Shown here: positions 36,785 to 47,384 of the stretch, piece by piece | How positions within the stretch are numbered: the first letter of the stretch is position 1 | How the letters are laid out: the number at the start of each line of letters is the position of its first letter | Assembly: GCA_902518895.1 (NCBI GenBank) | Contig: CABYHL010000005.1 | Coordinates: 1 to 61,864, forward strand | DNA from: an uncultured Alphaproteobacteria bacterium | GTDB lineage: Bacteria; Pseudomonadota; Alphaproteobacteria; HIMB59; GCA-002718135 | DNA length: 61,864 nt | Direction of reading: 5' to 3' | Notes under the pieces: model-generated | Seen by the model: the letters and a program-made list of their open reading frames with translations, nothing else | Databases searched by the model: none | What the model was told of the DNA's origin: nothing | Translations under genes and position numbers: made by a program

Positions 36785-37674
36785 AACATTTTATTGACAT
36801 TAATAATTTTAAAAAAGAAGAAATTGATGAAATAATTACACTTGCTAAAAAAATTAAAAAAAATCCAAAAAAATATTCATCTTTCTGTAAAAATAAAACT
36901 CTTGGTTTAATTTTTGAAAAGCAATCATTAAGAACTAGACTAAGCTTTTATGTAGGAATGCAAAAATTAGGTGGTTCCGTTTTAGAATTGCAAAGTAAAG
37001 AAATTGGTTTTGATAATAAAAGAGAAAAAGCCGAAGATGTTCTTAATGTTTTAAGTCAATATATTGATTGTGTTATGATAAGAAATAATAATCACAAACA
37101 AATAGTAAATTTAAGTAAAGAAAATATTCTTCCAATTATAAATGGCTTAACCGAATATAGTCATCCTTGTCAAATACTTGGCGACTTTTTAACCTTGCAA
37201 GAGAATTTTAAAAACTATGAGAATTTAAGTATTGTTTGGATAGGTGATTATAATAATGTTTTGCGTTCACTTATTCATTTACAAAATATTTATAATTTTA
37301 GACTTAATGTTGTTGTGCCGAATCAAATTTTTAAGCATTATAAAAATGAATTTTTAAAATTAAAGAATAAAAATTTAAAATATTTTGCAGATCCTATTGA
37401 AGGTGTAAAAAAATCAAATTGCATAATGACTGATGTTTGGGTTTCCATGGGTGAAAAAAATACTAAAACAAAATATTTTAAAAACTTTACTGTGAATAAA
37501 AAAATTATGAGTAATGCATCAAATAATGCAATTTTTATGCATTGCTTGCCAGCAAAAAGAGGAAAAGAGGTAACTTCAGATGTTCTTGATGGTAAAAATT
37601 CTGTTGTATTAAAGCAAGCTAAAAATAGAATGTATATTCAACAAGCGATATTAATTTATGTACTTAAAAAATAG
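36781..37674 (+). CDS. argF: Ornithine carbamoyltransferase
   Basis: The 297-residue enzyme has the carbamoyl-phosphate loop as 'SLRTRLSF' (STRTR in many relatives), 'HPCQILGD' and the ornithine-loop 'MHCLPAKRG'. It forms citrulline from ornithine in arginine biosynthesis. It overlaps argD by 4 bases and the following lipoprotein gene by 17 bases, so all three form one operon. Confidence 0.95.
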   Translation: MKHFIDINNFKKEEIDEIITLAKKIKKNPKKYSSFCKNKTLGLIFEKQSLRTRLSFYVGMQKLGGSVLELQSKEIGFDNKREKAEDVLNVLSQYIDCVMIRNNNHKQIVNLSKENILPIINGLTEYSHPCQILGDFLTLQENFKNYENLSIVWIGDYNNVLRSLIHLQNIYNFRLNVVVPNQIFKHYKNEFLKLKNKNLKYFADPIEGVKKSNCIMTDVWVSMGEKNTKTKYFKNFTVNKKIMSNASNNAIFMHCLPAKRGKEVTSDVLDGKNSVVLKQAKNRMYIQQAILIYVLKK

Positions 37675-38230
37675 TTTTATTTTAATTTTGCTTTTTATTC
37701 TATCTTGCCAACCAGTTGAAATATTAAAACCAATTGAAATTGATACATCTAGATTTGAAAAAATATCAATAAATGCAACACAAATTGAGGTTAATAAGAA
37801 ATACAATTCAGTATTTTCTAAATCTAATATTGAAAATCAAATACAAAAATCTCCAATTAATTTAATGATTGAATGGAATAGTCAAAACATTCTTAAACTT
37901 GGAAATGAAAACAAGTTAGTTATTAATATTTTTGATGCATCTATTAAAAAAACTGAAATAATAAATGTTGGTGCTAAAAAATATGAGGAAAAAAGAATAT
38001 TTAATTACGAACTATTTTATTTAGTTGAATATGAACTTTACGATAATAGCGGTTTTTTAATAGCTAATGCAACAGTAGAGACTGCAAGATCAACAACTTC
38101 TCAAAAATATATTTCTTTAAATGAAATTGAAATAATTATTAACGAATTATTAATTTTAGCAATGGGAGATTATATAAATGAAACGAAAAAGCAATTATCT
38201 ATTTATATGGGTGATTATTTAAGTTTTTAA
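37658..38230 (+). CDS. Lipoprotein of unknown function
   Basis: The 190-residue product has a short lipoprotein signal with lipobox 'FILSC' (Cys at about residue 17). The remainder is a beta-rich, Lys/Glu/Asn-rich domain with 'YELFYLVEYELYDNSGFLIANATVE' (shown in part). I recognise no family with confidence. It overlaps argF by 17 bases and converges on trkH with a 4-base overlap. It is probably tethered to the outer or inner membrane. Confidence 0.7.
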   Translation: MYLKNSFILILLFILSCQPVEILKPIEIDTSRFEKISINATQIEVNKKYNSVFSKSNIENQIQKSPINLMIEWNSQNILKLGNENKLVINIFDASIKKTEIINVGAKKYEEKRIFNYELFYLVEYELYDNSGFLIANATVETARSTTSQKYISLNEIEIIINELLILAMGDYINETKKQLSIYMGDYLSF

Positions 38231-39675
38231 CTTCTCCAGAAATTCATAGATAATAAAACTAATACTGTAAAAATTTCTAATCTTCCAATAATCATAGTAA
38301 TTGCTAATATCCATTTGGCTCCATTATCTAGAAAAAAATAATTTCCGCTAGGCCCAATAATTTCTCCTAAACCAGGCCCAACATTTGATATTGCAGAAGC
38401 TGCTGCTGAAAAAGAAGTTAGAAAATCTAAATTGAATAAGCTCAAACTTACAGCTGATAAAATAAATAAAAATATATACATAAAGAAAAAACCCATGATT
38501 GAGTTATAAGTATTTTCATTAACTGTTTTGCCATTAAATCTCATAACTAAGATTGCATGAGGTTGAGTTAATTTTCTGATTTGTGTAATTGCTCCTCTAA
38601 ACAAAATTTGTAGTCTAAATATTTTTATTCCACCAGTTGTAGATCCAGCACATCCACCAACAAACATAATAATCATCATTATTACAATTCCAAAACTTCC
38701 CCAATTAGAAAAATTACTACTAGTATAGCCAGTACCAGTTAAAATTGATGTAATATTGAATAAAGCAATTCTAAAAGCAGAAATTGTGTCTATAGATTGA
38801 TTAGTAATTAACCAAATTGTCGTTAACAAAGTAATTATAAACAAAATTAGAAAGAATAATTTTATTTGATCGTCTTTAAATATTAATTTTTTTTGATTGT
38901 GCAGAAATTGCAAATATAGGACAAATGGCAAACTGCCAATCAACATAAAAATAACGCTTATAATCTCAATTTGAAATGAATTAAAATATAAAAAAGATTC
39001 ATTGTAATTTGAAAATCCACCAGTTGAAATCGTAGTCATCGCATGAATAATTGAATCAAAACCTTTCATTCCATTTACAAAATATAAAAAGGCACAAATA
39101 ACTGATAAAAATATGTAAAGTAGAAATAATTCAATTACAAATTGATTAACTTTAGGAATAGTTTTTTCATAAGGATCATCATGTTCCATGTGTAGCAGCT
39201 GCATTCCACCAATTTGTAACGTTGGCAATATAGCCATTGCGAGAACAATAATTCCTATTCCCCCAAACCATTGGAGTAGAGATCTCCAAATTAAAATACC
39301 TTCTGATAAGTTTTCTAAATTATTAATAACAGTTGCGCCAGTTGTAGTGATTCCACTTACAGACTCAAAAAAAGCATCTGTATATGAAAGTGAGGATGAT
39401 GAGTATACAAATGGAATTGCACCAAAAAGTGATATTACTAACCAAGATGAAATTGTTAATAAAAATGCCTGCCTAATTCCAAGCTTAATATTTTTTTTTC
39501 TAAATGAAAAATATAGAATTAAACCTATAAAAAATGTGATTAGACTAGAATAAAAAAATTGTAACCATTCAATATTTCCGTAATAAAGATCAAAACACAT
39601 TGGTATTAGCATTGCCAATGCTTCAATACATATTAGTAAACCGATTATATTTAATATCGACCTGAAGTCTCTCAT
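38227..39675 (-). CDS. trkH: Trk-type potassium uptake protein, membrane subunit
   Basis: The 482-residue protein has the four-fold MPM architecture with selectivity-filter segments 'SGITTTGATVI', 'TISTGGFSN', 'LTGTGYTSS' and 'SNVGPGLG', plus 'GGIGIIVLAMAILP' and 'GGCAGSTTGGIKIFR'. TrkH imports K+ together with the TrkA regulatory subunit, which is not in the window. It follows apaG by 13 bases on the minus strand. Confidence 0.95.
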   Translation of the reverse strand: MRDFRSILNIIGLLICIEALAMLIPMCFDLYYGNIEWLQFFYSSLITFFIGLILYFSFRKKNIKLGIRQAFLLTISSWLVISLFGAIPFVYSSSSLSYTDAFFESVSGITTTGATVINNLENLSEGILIWRSLLQWFGGIGIIVLAMAILPTLQIGGMQLLHMEHDDPYEKTIPKVNQFVIELFLLYIFLSVICAFLYFVNGMKGFDSIIHAMTTISTGGFSNYNESFLYFNSFQIEIISVIFMLIGSLPFVLYLQFLHNQKKLIFKDDQIKLFFLILFIITLLTTIWLITNQSIDTISAFRIALFNITSILTGTGYTSSNFSNWGSFGIVIMMIIMFVGGCAGSTTGGIKIFRLQILFRGAITQIRKLTQPHAILVMRFNGKTVNENTYNSIMGFFFMYIFLFILSAVSLSLFNLDFLTSFSAAASAISNVGPGLGEIIGPSGNYFFLDNGAKWILAITMIIGRLEIFTVLVLLSMNFWRS

Positions 39676-39688
39676 TCTTGTTTATAAA

Positions 39689-40081
39689 TTAATTTAATTT
39701 GTTATTTTCAAATGGTGTATCTAATGAGAACTGAGGAATTTGAACATCAAAAGTATTACCATTATCACTTTGCATCTCGTAAGTTCCTTCCATAAAACCG
39801 GATGATGTAGTTAAGGGTGTTCCACTTGTATATTCAAATTTTTCACCTGGATTTAGCACAGGCTGTTCACCTACAACACCTTTTCCACGCACTTCTTGTA
39901 ATGTGCCATTAGCATCAATGATTTTCCAGTGTCTGTTTACAAGTTGAACTTTTTCGTTACCTTGATTATCAATTGTTACTTTATATGCCCATACATAATG
40001 CTGATCTTCTGGCTCAGATTGATCTTCAAGATAATACGGTTTTACAGTAATGTTTATTTTTTTTGTTGTTTTAGAATACAT
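39689..40081 (-). CDS. apaG: ApaG-domain protein
   Basis: The 130-residue protein has 'YVWAYKVTIDNQG', 'VQLVNRHWKIIDANG', 'VRGKGVVGEQPVLNPGE' and 'SGFMEGTYEM', the typical fibronectin-type ApaG fold. ApaG is linked to Co2+/Mg2+ resistance and dinucleoside-polyphosphate metabolism, but its mechanism is unsettled. It lies between the OmpA-like lipoprotein and trkH, all on the minus strand. Confidence 0.93.
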   Translation of the reverse strand: MYSKTTKKINITVKPYYLEDQSEPEDQHYVWAYKVTIDNQGNEKVQLVNRHWKIIDANGTLQEVRGKGVVGEQPVLNPGEKFEYTSGTPLTTSSGFMEGTYEMQSDNGNTFDVQIPQFSLDTPFENNKLN

Positions 40082-40121
40082 TGAAAAAAGCTCAATATAC
40101 CAAAATAATTATAAACAAAAG

Positions 40122-41030
40122 TTAATTTGTTTTTTTTATTTCTACTCTTCTATTTGCTGGTTGTTTGGTATCATCTGGAGTTTCAACAGCTAAAGATTCT
40201 TCCCCTTTACCTAATATTTTTATACTACTTTGTTGTACTCCATTATTAATTAAAATTTCTTTTACAACCTCAGCTCTTTTAATTGATAATGATAAGTTAT
40301 ACTTATTTGTCCCTTTAGTGTCAGTATGTCCAACGACAAGATACTCATTAATAACGCTTCCATAATTATTTAAAAATTTTTTTATTTTATCTTTACTTAC
40401 TTCAGATAAATTAAATTGATCAAAATCAAAATATATTATCTGTATTAATTCTTTATTTTCATTTTTAGTTACAATTGTTACTTCATCTTTCGTTTCATTT
40501 TCTAAATTATTATTTTTGTTATTTACAGTTTCCTTCTTATCTTCCTCAGCAGATATTTTTTCATAAATACTATGCATGGCATTTAAGAAATCATTCTTAC
40601 AACTATTAATATCCCATGTTTGCCAATTTTCTTCCTGTTGCTCTGACCAGCAATCTAAAGATGAGATAGCTTTAGCTAAATTAAAAGGATCAATTTTTTT
40701 TGCATCTTTATAAATTGTCATAAGGTTGTCATAAGCAATTCTTATTTCAGAAATATTTTCTTCAGGCAGTTTCCAGTATGAAATTTCTTCTGGATATATT
40801 TCATCAGTTTCTAAGCTCTTTAGAGCTTTTTCAGAATATAATTTTGCTGAATTCCAATCATGCATATCTTCTGCTTCGAAAGTAGCTCTCTTTTTGTATT
40901 CAGACAATAAGTGTTCCTGAAAGTTTTTTGGCTTATTAATTTGAATAGTAGATAGCTCTTTATAACTAGCAGAGCAACCTGCTAGAAAAATTAGAACAGA
41001 GATGAATGATATTAAATATTTAAATTTCAT
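40122..41030 (-). CDS. OmpA-family peptidoglycan-binding lipoprotein
   Basis: The 302-residue protein has a lipoprotein signal with lipobox 'LAGC' and an N-terminal helical part of about 150 residues. A charged linker leads to a C-terminal OmpA domain ('IYFDFDQFNLSE', 'VVGHTDTKGTNKYNLSLS', 'NRRVEI') that would bind peptidoglycan. The domain resembles Pal, but the long N-terminal region is different, so it is likely an outer-membrane anchor other than Pal itself. Confidence 0.88.
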   Translation of the reverse strand: MKFKYLISFISVLIFLAGCSASYKELSTIQINKPKNFQEHLLSEYKKRATFEAEDMHDWNSAKLYSEKALKSLETDEIYPEEISYWKLPEENISEIRIAYDNLMTIYKDAKKIDPFNLAKAISSLDCWSEQQEENWQTWDINSCKNDFLNAMHSIYEKISAEEDKKETVNNKNNNLENETKDEVTIVTKNENKELIQIIYFDFDQFNLSEVSKDKIKKFLNNYGSVINEYLVVGHTDTKGTNKYNLSLSIKRAEVVKEILINNGVQQSSIKILGKGEESLAVETPDDTKQPANRRVEIKKTN

Positions 41031-41181
41031 ACAGTTCTATTATTAATTTTTGCTGTCAAAACTAAGACTAAATTTTGACCAAATTAAGGTCCACCATTTT
41101 TTTCGTATCATAGACATTTTATCATTGCAGAGTATTTAAAGATTAAATACAGAAATAGCATATTTATTTAAGGAGTTTATA

Positions 41182-42513
41182 ATGATAAAACATTCTACGT
41201 CGGTGGATCAATCGGACAGAAAGGTTCCCTACAATTTAAGACAAAGTGGTCCTACACCAGTTCAGATGCTTATTTCAACCAGAGTGAGAAAATCACCTTA
41301 TTGGCATTTATCAATGGAGGCGGGATGTTGGAGAGCAACAGTTTATAATAGGATTTATCATCCAAGAGGTTATGTAAAACCAGAAGATGGTGGAGCAATG
41401 GTTGAGTATGAGGCAATTAAAAACCATGTTACTATGTGGAATGTTGCAGTTGAAAGACAAATTCAAGTTAAAGGACCTGATGCTGAGGCTTTTGTTGATT
41501 ATGTTATAACAAGAGATGCAACAAAAATCTCTCCAATGAGAGGAAGATATGTAATTCTTTGTAATCAATATGGTGGTGTTTTAAACGATCCTATTCTTCT
41601 AAGAATTTCTAAAGATGAGTTTTGGTTTTCTTTATCTGACTCAGATATTGGTTTGTATTTGCAAGGTGTAAATCATGATAATAGATTTAATGTCCATATT
41701 GATGAAATTGACGTAAGCCCAGTTCAAATTCAAGGTCCAAAAGCTCATGCTTTGATGAACGATTTAATAGGCGATCAAGTTAAAGTTGATGAAATGCCAT
41801 TCTACGGACTTGCTGCCGCTAAAGTTGGTGGAAGAGATTGTATAATTTCACAAACAGGTTTTTCTGGAGAAGCAGGTTTTGAAATATATTTATATGACTC
41901 AACGAAATATGCTGATGATATGTGGAATGCTGTTTTAGAAGCAGGAAAAAAACATAATCTTATGGTCATAGCTCCAGCCCATCACCGTAGAATACAAGCA
42001 GGCATTCTATCTTGGGGTCAAGATATGGATAACCAGCATAATCCTTTTCAATGTAATCTTGGTTATCAAGTATCTTTATCTGGTAAAGGCGAGTGGAATA
42101 AAACTTCTGATTATGTTGGTAAGACTGTTCTTGAAAAGATGAAGGCAGATTTAAAAGATGGAAAAAAACCATATAAGCTACAGTTAGTGGGATTAAGTTT
42201 AGGTGGAAAACCTATCGAAGAATATGCCCCTGATTTTTGGCTTGTTTCAGAAGATGGCAATGAACCATGTGGATTTATAACATCTCCTTGGTATCATCCG
42301 GAGCAAGGAAGAAACATTGCTATGGGATATGTACCATTTGATGGAACTCTGAATAAAAATGGTTTTCCTATTGGAAATTATGGTAGTAAATTTAAGGTTC
42401 ATCTACCTAATCAATATGCAGACTCACCTGGTGTACCAGTAGATGCAGAGGTTGTTCCAATTCCATTTACTGAATCACACAACGCTAATACTAGAGAAGT
42501 AGTAGATAAATAA
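41182..42513 (+). CDS. DmdA-like GcvT-family tetrahydrofolate-dependent methyltransferase
   Basis: The 443-residue protein belongs to the GcvT superfamily. It is closer to DMSP demethylase DmdA than to the glycine-cleavage T protein, as seen in 'MWNVAVERQIQVKG', 'NQYGGVLNDPILLRIS', 'SLSDSDIGLYLQG', 'IQGPKAHALM' and 'SWGQDMDNQHNPFQC'. DmdA moves a methyl group from DMSP to tetrahydrofolate. DmdA-like clades with other substrates exist, so activity is uncertain. An AAGGAG site precedes the ATG. It opens the one-carbon locus. Confidence 0.75.
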   Translation: MIKHSTSVDQSDRKVPYNLRQSGPTPVQMLISTRVRKSPYWHLSMEAGCWRATVYNRIYHPRGYVKPEDGGAMVEYEAIKNHVTMWNVAVERQIQVKGPDAEAFVDYVITRDATKISPMRGRYVILCNQYGGVLNDPILLRISKDEFWFSLSDSDIGLYLQGVNHDNRFNVHIDEIDVSPVQIQGPKAHALMNDLIGDQVKVDEMPFYGLAAAKVGGRDCIISQTGFSGEAGFEIYLYDSTKYADDMWNAVLEAGKKHNLMVIAPAHHRRIQAGILSWGQDMDNQHNPFQCNLGYQVSLSGKGEWNKTSDYVGKTVLEKMKADLKDGKKPYKLQLVGLSLGGKPIEEYAPDFWLVSEDGNEPCGFITSPWYHPEQGRNIAMGYVPFDGTLNKNGFPIGNYGSKFKVHLPNQYADSPGVPVDAEVVPIPFTESHNANTREVVDK

Positions 42514-42521
42514 AATATTTT

Positions 42522-42550
42522 AAGAAGCTCTATTTTTAATAGAGCTTCTT
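42522..42550. terminator. Bidirectional hairpin terminator between the DmdA-like gene and dsbA-like gene
   Basis: A perfect 13-bp stem (42522-42534 with 42538-42550) and three-base loop sits between convergent genes. The T-rich flank on the plus side is interrupted by one A, and the minus side has TTAAAATATTTTA. It overlaps the stop codon of the dsbA-like gene by one base. Confidence 0.8.
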
Positions 42551-43170
42551 TATTTTAATAAAGCTTTAATTCTATCAATGGAGATATAACCAACAACAAG
42601 TTCTTCATTTACAAAAAAAGTAGGAGTGCCACGCGCACCTGACCCATTAGCTAAAAAAGAACTCAGTTTTACAATATTATTAACACTTTCTTTTGTCATA
42701 TCGATATTTAATTTAGCATCATTTAACTCAAGATTTTCAATTATTTGTTTTAGTTTTGCATTATTTAAATTTCCTTCAACTTCAAACAATGCATTATGAA
42801 AATCGATACCTTTGTTCTGCATGTTTGCAGCTATAACCATATTCGCTAGTAATTTAGAAGACTCACTTAAAATTGGATGTTGTAGGAAAACTATCCTTGT
42901 ATCCTCTCTTTCGTTTGCAATTTGAAGCAATTCAGGATGGACTTTTTTACAGTATCCGCAAAAATAATCCATAAATTCAATAATGGTATTGTTCGCATTT
43001 TCATCACCAATTTGAACAATTCCCTCTTCAGGAATAACATCTAATATTTTTAAATGAAAAGGCTTAGACTTATCAAAAAAAAATTCTTTAAGAGTCATTT
43101 CAGCCTTTATAGGAAGACAAATAAACGCACTCATTATAACCACCAAAATTATTTTTTTGAAGTATCTCAT
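42550..43170 (-). CDS. DsbA-family thiol:disulfide oxidoreductase (Com1/BdbD-like)
   Basis: The 206-residue protein has a signal peptide (about 1-23), the thioredoxin active site 'FCGYCKK' and the cis-Pro loop 'GTPTFFVN'. It probably introduces or isomerises disulfides in exported proteins. The Cys-rich secreted protein elsewhere in the window is a conceivable client, but nothing links them directly. It is divergent from the DMGDH-type gene, 54 bases away. Confidence 0.9.
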   Translation of the reverse strand: MRYFKKIILVVIMSAFICLPIKAEMTLKEFFFDKSKPFHLKILDVIPEEGIVQIGDENANNTIIEFMDYFCGYCKKVHPELLQIANEREDTRIVFLQHPILSESSKLLANMVIAANMQNKGIDFHNALFEVEGNLNNAKLKQIIENLELNDAKLNIDMTKESVNNIVKLSSFLANGSGARGTPTFFVNEELVVGYISIDRIKALLK

Positions 43171-43224
43171 GATTGACCCACCTTATTTAATATGATTAAT
43201 GAAGTACAGTATTAAATAGTAATA

Positions 43225-45660
43225 ATGAAATCAAAGTCAAAAGTAGTTGTCATCGGTGGAGGTGCAGTGGGCGTTAGCACTCTCTATCATTTAGCCAAAA
43301 AGGGTTGGTCAGATGTAGTCCTGGTTGAAAGAAAAGAATTAACTTCAGGATCAACATGGCATGCGGCAGGTTTACTTCCATTATTCAATATGAGTTATTC
43401 AGTAGGTCAATTGCATAAATACGCAGTCAAACTTTACAAAACTCTTGAAGAAGAAACAGGACAAAAAGTTGGTTTTAGTGTGGTTTCAAATATCCGTTTA
43501 GCAACTACTCAAGATAGAATGGATGAGTATTATCAATATTCAGGAGTTGCAAAAACAATAGGTGTAGATGTTAAATTTTTAACACCTGAACAAGTAAAAG
43601 AAATTTGGCCCCTTTGTAATACAGATGGATTGATAGGTGCAATTCAACATCCTGAAGATGGATACATTCAACCAGCCGATCTAACTCAAGCTCTAGCAAA
43701 AGGAGCAAGAGATAAAGGTGCAGAAATTTATAGAAACACTTCTGTAACTGGTATTAAAAAAAATAAAGATGATTTATGGATTGTAGAAACTGATAAAGGT
43801 TCTATTGAATGTGAGCATGTAGTGTCATGTAGCGGTAATTTTGCAAGACAAACTGGAAAGATGGTCGGACTTGATATTCCAGTTATACCTGTTGAACACC
43901 AATACATAGTGACTGACGATCATCCTGAAATATTAAAAAGAAAAGAACAAGGACTTCCTGAAATGGGAGTCTTACGAGATTCTGATAGTTCTTGGTATAT
44001 GCGTGAAGAAAGAGGAGGATTGATATTAGGGCCTTATGAAAAAGGAGCTCCCGTTTGTTATGTAGATGGACCTGACAAAGAATCTGAATTTGAATTATTT
44101 CAAGAAGATCTGGAGCGTTTAGAGCCTCACATTGAATCAGCAATGCACCGTGTTCCTATTTTTGGAGAAGTTGGAGTTAAGAAAGTTTACAATGGTGCTA
44201 TTTGTTATACACCAGATGGAAGTCCAATTGTTGGACCAGCATGGGGGCTTAAAAATTTCTGGTTAAATGAAGGTCATAGTTTTGGAATTACCGCAGCTGG
44301 CGGAGCTGGATGGCAAATTGCTGAGTGGATAGTAGATGGTGAACCTACAATTGATATGTTAGGTGTCGATCCTAGAAGATTTGGTGATTATGCTACAGAG
44401 GCATATTTAATTAAAAAGAATGAAGAAGCTTACGCGAATGTCTTTACAGTACACTATCCTGATGAAGAAAGAGAAGAGGGACGTCCATTAAGACAAGCTC
44501 CTTGTTATGATAGATTAAAAAATCTTGGTGCAGTTTTTGGTCAAAAGTTTGGCTGGGAGCGCGCTAACTGGTTTGCTCCTTCAAAAGAATCACAAAAAGA
44601 TGATTGGTCATTTAGAAGATCAAAATGGTTTGAGTATGTTGGAAATGAGTGCTTAAATGTTCAAGAAAATGCTGGCCTTCTAGATATGACTGCGTTTGCA
44701 AAATGCCGGATTTCAGGACCTGGTGCAGAAGAGTTTCTAGACTACTTGGTTGCAAATAAAATTCCAAAAAAAATTGGAAGAGTTAATCTTTGTCATGCGT
44801 TAAACACTGCTGGAGGAGTTCACTCAGAATTCACAATTGCAAAAGAAAAAGAAAATTCCTTTTATTTAGTCTCAGCAGGAGCATTTCAACGATTAGATCA
44901 TGATTGGATTCATAAATGGATGCCAAAAGATGGATCAGTGATTTATGAAAATTTAACTAATAGTATGGGTGTTCTTGTTTTAGCCGGACCTAAATCAAGA
45001 GATATTCTTTCTAAAATTACCAAGACTGATTTATCTAATGAAAATTTCCCTTGGCTATCATCAAAAAAAATTAATGTTGGTTTAGCTCCTAGTATTGCTA
45101 TGCGTATGAATTTTGTTGGCGAACTCGGATGGGAATTACATCATCCAATTGAATATCAAAACCATATTTTTGATAAATTGATGGAAGCAGGAAAAGATCA
45201 TGGACTTAAACCATTTGGTATAAGAGCGATGGAAAGCTTACGTGTTGAAAAAACATATAAATTGGTTGGTACAGAAATGTCTATAGAATACGCAGCTTTT
45301 GAGTCTGGGTTAGATAGATTTGTACATTTAAACAAAGGGAATTTTATTGGAAGAGATTCTCTCGTTAAATGGCAGCAAAATGGTTTTAAAAACAAAATGG
45401 TAACTTTAGAAGTTCATGATGTTGAAGATGCAGATGCATTGGGTAATAATCCAATTTATAATAATGGAAGAGTTATAGGTCGTGCGACAGGAGGTAACTA
45501 TGGTTTTAGAGTGAAAAAATCATTAGCTATTGGTATGGTGGATCCTAAATATGCTGACATTGGTCAAAAATTAGAAATGGATATATTAGATAAAAAATAC
45601 AATGTAACTGTTATAGAGGATAGTCCTTATGATCCTAAAAATGAAAAACTAAAACAATAG
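43225..45660 (+). CDS. Dimethylglycine/sarcosine dehydrogenase-type FAD oxidoreductase with GcvT domain
   Basis: The 811-residue protein has an N-terminal FAD (DAO) domain with 'IGGGAVG' (10-16) and '[11 protein letters not shown]', where His46 matches the residue that binds FAD covalently in mammalian DMGDH and SARDH. An FAO_M linker and, from about residue 430, GcvT and GcvT-C domains follow. It oxidatively demethylates dimethylglycine or sarcosine, passes the methyl carbon to THF, and sends electrons to ETF. etfB, etfA and ETF-QO follow immediately. The choice between the two substrates is not decided by sequence. Confidence 0.88.
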   Translation: MKSKSKVVVIGGGAVGVSTLYHLAKKGWSDVVLVERKELTSGSTWHAAGLLPLFNMSYSVGQLHKYAVKLYKTLEEETGQKVGFSVVSNIRLATTQDRMDEYYQYSGVAKTIGVDVKFLTPEQVKEIWPLCNTDGLIGAIQHPEDGYIQPADLTQALAKGARDKGAEIYRNTSVTGIKKNKDDLWIVETDKGSIECEHVVSCSGNFARQTGKMVGLDIPVIPVEHQYIVTDDHPEILKRKEQGLPEMGVLRDSDSSWYMREERGGLILGPYEKGAPVCYVDGPDKESEFELFQEDLERLEPHIESAMHRVPIFGEVGVKKVYNGAICYTPDGSPIVGPAWGLKNFWLNEGHSFGITAAGGAGWQIAEWIVDGEPTIDMLGVDPRRFGDYATEAYLIKKNEEAYANVFTVHYPDEEREEGRPLRQAPCYDRLKNLGAVFGQKFGWERANWFAPSKESQKDDWSFRRSKWFEYVGNECLNVQENAGLLDMTAFAKCRISGPGAEEFLDYLVANKIPKKIGRVNLCHALNTAGGVHSEFTIAKEKENSFYLVSAGAFQRLDHDWIHKWMPKDGSVIYENLTNSMGVLVLAGPKSRDILSKITKTDLSNENFPWLSSKKINVGLAPSIAMRMNFVGELGWELHHPIEYQNHIFDKLMEAGKDHGLKPFGIRAMESLRVEKTYKLVGTEMSIEYAAFESGLDRFVHLNKGNFIGRDSLVKWQQNGFKNKMVTLEVHDVEDADALGNNPIYNNGRVIGRATGGNYGFRVKKSLAIGMVDPKYADIGQKLEMDILDKKYNVTVIEDSPYDPKNEKLKQ

Positions 45661-45661
45661 T

Positions 45662-46411
45662 ATGAAGTTACTTGTTACTGTAAAAAGAGTCATAGATTAT
45701 AATGTTCAAATCAGGGTTAAAGCTGATGGTTCTGGAGTTGAAAAAGATAATGTAAAAATGTCCATGAATCCTCCTGATGAAAACGCAGTAGAAGAAGCTC
45801 TACGAATAAAAGAAGCTGGTAAAGCAGATGAGATTATAATTCTTTCTATAGGTAATGATAAGGCACAAGAAACTATTCGAACTGCATTAGCAATGGGAGC
45901 TGATAGGGGCATTCATATTAAAACAGACAATGATTTAGAACCTCTAGCTATTTCTAAAATAATTTCTAAAGTTGCTAAAGAAGAAAAACCATCAATTATT
46001 TTAATGGGAAAACAAGCAATCGATGATGACTCTAATCAAACTGGTCAAATGACATCTGCATTACTCAGTTGGCCTCAGGCTACATTTGCATCTAAAATTG
46101 AAATTAATGGTCAAAATGCAATCGTTACTAGAGAAATAGATGAAGGTTTAGAAAGAATAAAAGTGTCCATACCATTTGTAGCATCATGTGATCTTCGACT
46201 GAATGAACCTAGGTATGCTTCTTTACCAAATATAATGAAAGCAAAGAAAAAACCAATTGATACAAAAGAAGCATCTTCACTTGGTATAAATATAGAACCT
46301 AGAATTGAACAAATAAAAGTAGAAGAACCACCTGTTAGACAAAAAGGAATTATGGTAAGTGATGTTGCTGAATTGGTTCAAAAACTAAAACATGAGGCAA
46401 AAGTTATATGA
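45662..46411 (+). CDS. etfB: Electron transfer flavoprotein beta subunit
   Basis: The 249-residue protein shows '[13 protein letters not shown]', '[16 protein letters not shown]' and '[16 protein letters not shown]', which are ETF-beta signatures including the AMP-binding region. With EtfA it carries electrons from flavin dehydrogenases to ETF-QO. It begins two bases after the dehydrogenase stop and overlaps etfA by 4 bases. Confidence 0.96.
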   Translation: MKLLVTVKRVIDYNVQIRVKADGSGVEKDNVKMSMNPPDENAVEEALRIKEAGKADEIIILSIGNDKAQETIRTALAMGADRGIHIKTDNDLEPLAISKIISKVAKEEKPSIILMGKQAIDDDSNQTGQMTSALLSWPQATFASKIEINGQNAIVTREIDEGLERIKVSIPFVASCDLRLNEPRYASLPNIMKAKKKPIDTKEASSLGINIEPRIEQIKVEEPPVRQKGIMVSDVAELVQKLKHEAKVI

Positions 46412-47361
46412 CAATTTTAGTATTAGCAGAACATAATAATATAGATATAAAATCATCAACCTTAAATACTATATCTGCAGCATCTCAAATAGACCAAGAT
46501 ATCCATGTTTTGGTAACAGGCTATGAATGTGAAGAGCTAGCTAAAAACATCTCTAAATGTGAAAAAGTCTCAAAAGTATATTTAGCAAATAATGAAAAAC
46601 TTAAAAACCCAATTGCTGAAAATATTGAGCCTATCGTTGTATCTTTGGCTAACAATTATTCCCACATCATGGCACCTGCTACAACATTTGGAAAAAATAT
46701 TTTTCCTAGAATTGCTGTTAAACTAGATATTGCACAAGTAAGTGATGTTATAAAAATAATAAGTTCTGATACTTTTATGAGGCCCATTTACGCTGGTAAC
46801 GCTATTGCAACAGTTAAATCAAATGACAAGATTAAAGTAGTTACTGTGAGACCAACATCGTTTGATCCTGTTGAAACTAGCGGTGGAAAAGAACAGGTAG
46901 AAAATATTGCTTTTGATAATGATAGTGGCAGTGTTGAATTTATAGATAGAGAAGAATCTCAATCTGAAAGACCAGAGTTAAGTACTGCTCGAGTTGTGAT
47001 ATCTGGTGGCAGAGGATTACAAAGTGCCGATAATTTTAAACTTTTAAATGAAATAGCAGATAAGCTTAATGCGGCAGTTGGTGCTTCTCGTGCTGCTGTA
47101 GATGCTGGTTATGTTTCTAATGATTATCAAGTTGGGCAAACTGGCAAAGTTGTTGTCCCAGATTTGTATATTGCCGTCGGAATTTCTGGTGCAATACAGC
47201 ACTTAGCAGGTATGAAAGAAAGTAAGGTAATTGTTGCAATCAATAAAGATGAAGAAGCGCCAATATTTAATGTTGCCGATTACGGATTAAACGCTGATTT
47301 ATTTGAGGCATTGCCTCAATTATCTTCTGAACTAGATAAATTAAATACTATTCAACAATAA
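46408..47361 (+). CDS. etfA: Electron transfer flavoprotein alpha subunit
   Basis: The 317-residue protein contains the FAD-binding C-terminal domain: '[17 protein letters not shown]', '[13 protein letters not shown]', '[20 protein letters not shown]' and '[16 protein letters not shown]'. It forms the soluble ETF heterodimer with EtfB. ETF-QO follows after 23 bases. Confidence 0.96.
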   Translation: MTILVLAEHNNIDIKSSTLNTISAASQIDQDIHVLVTGYECEELAKNISKCEKVSKVYLANNEKLKNPIAENIEPIVVSLANNYSHIMAPATTFGKNIFPRIAVKLDIAQVSDVIKIISSDTFMRPIYAGNAIATVKSNDKIKVVTVRPTSFDPVETSGGKEQVENIAFDNDSGSVEFIDREESQSERPELSTARVVISGGRGLQSADNFKLLNEIADKLNAAVGASRAAVDAGYVSNDYQVGQTGKVVVPDLYIAVGISGAIQHLAGMKESKVIVAINKDEEAPIFNVADYGLNADLFEALPQLSSELDKLNTIQQ

Positions 47362-47384
47362 ATTAATTTATTACAATAAATAAA

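Noticed and set aside
41031..41181. Glycine, SAM or THF riboswitch before the DmdA-like gene, or before fhs (57940-58032)
   Set aside because: I looked for the conserved core sequences and a paired architecture and saw none; only an ordinary AAGGAG ribosome-binding site is evident in each case.
41182..42513. Glycine-cleavage T protein (gcvT)
   Set aside because: No gcvH or gcvP is adjacent, and the sequence blocks match DmdA-like proteins better than GcvT.
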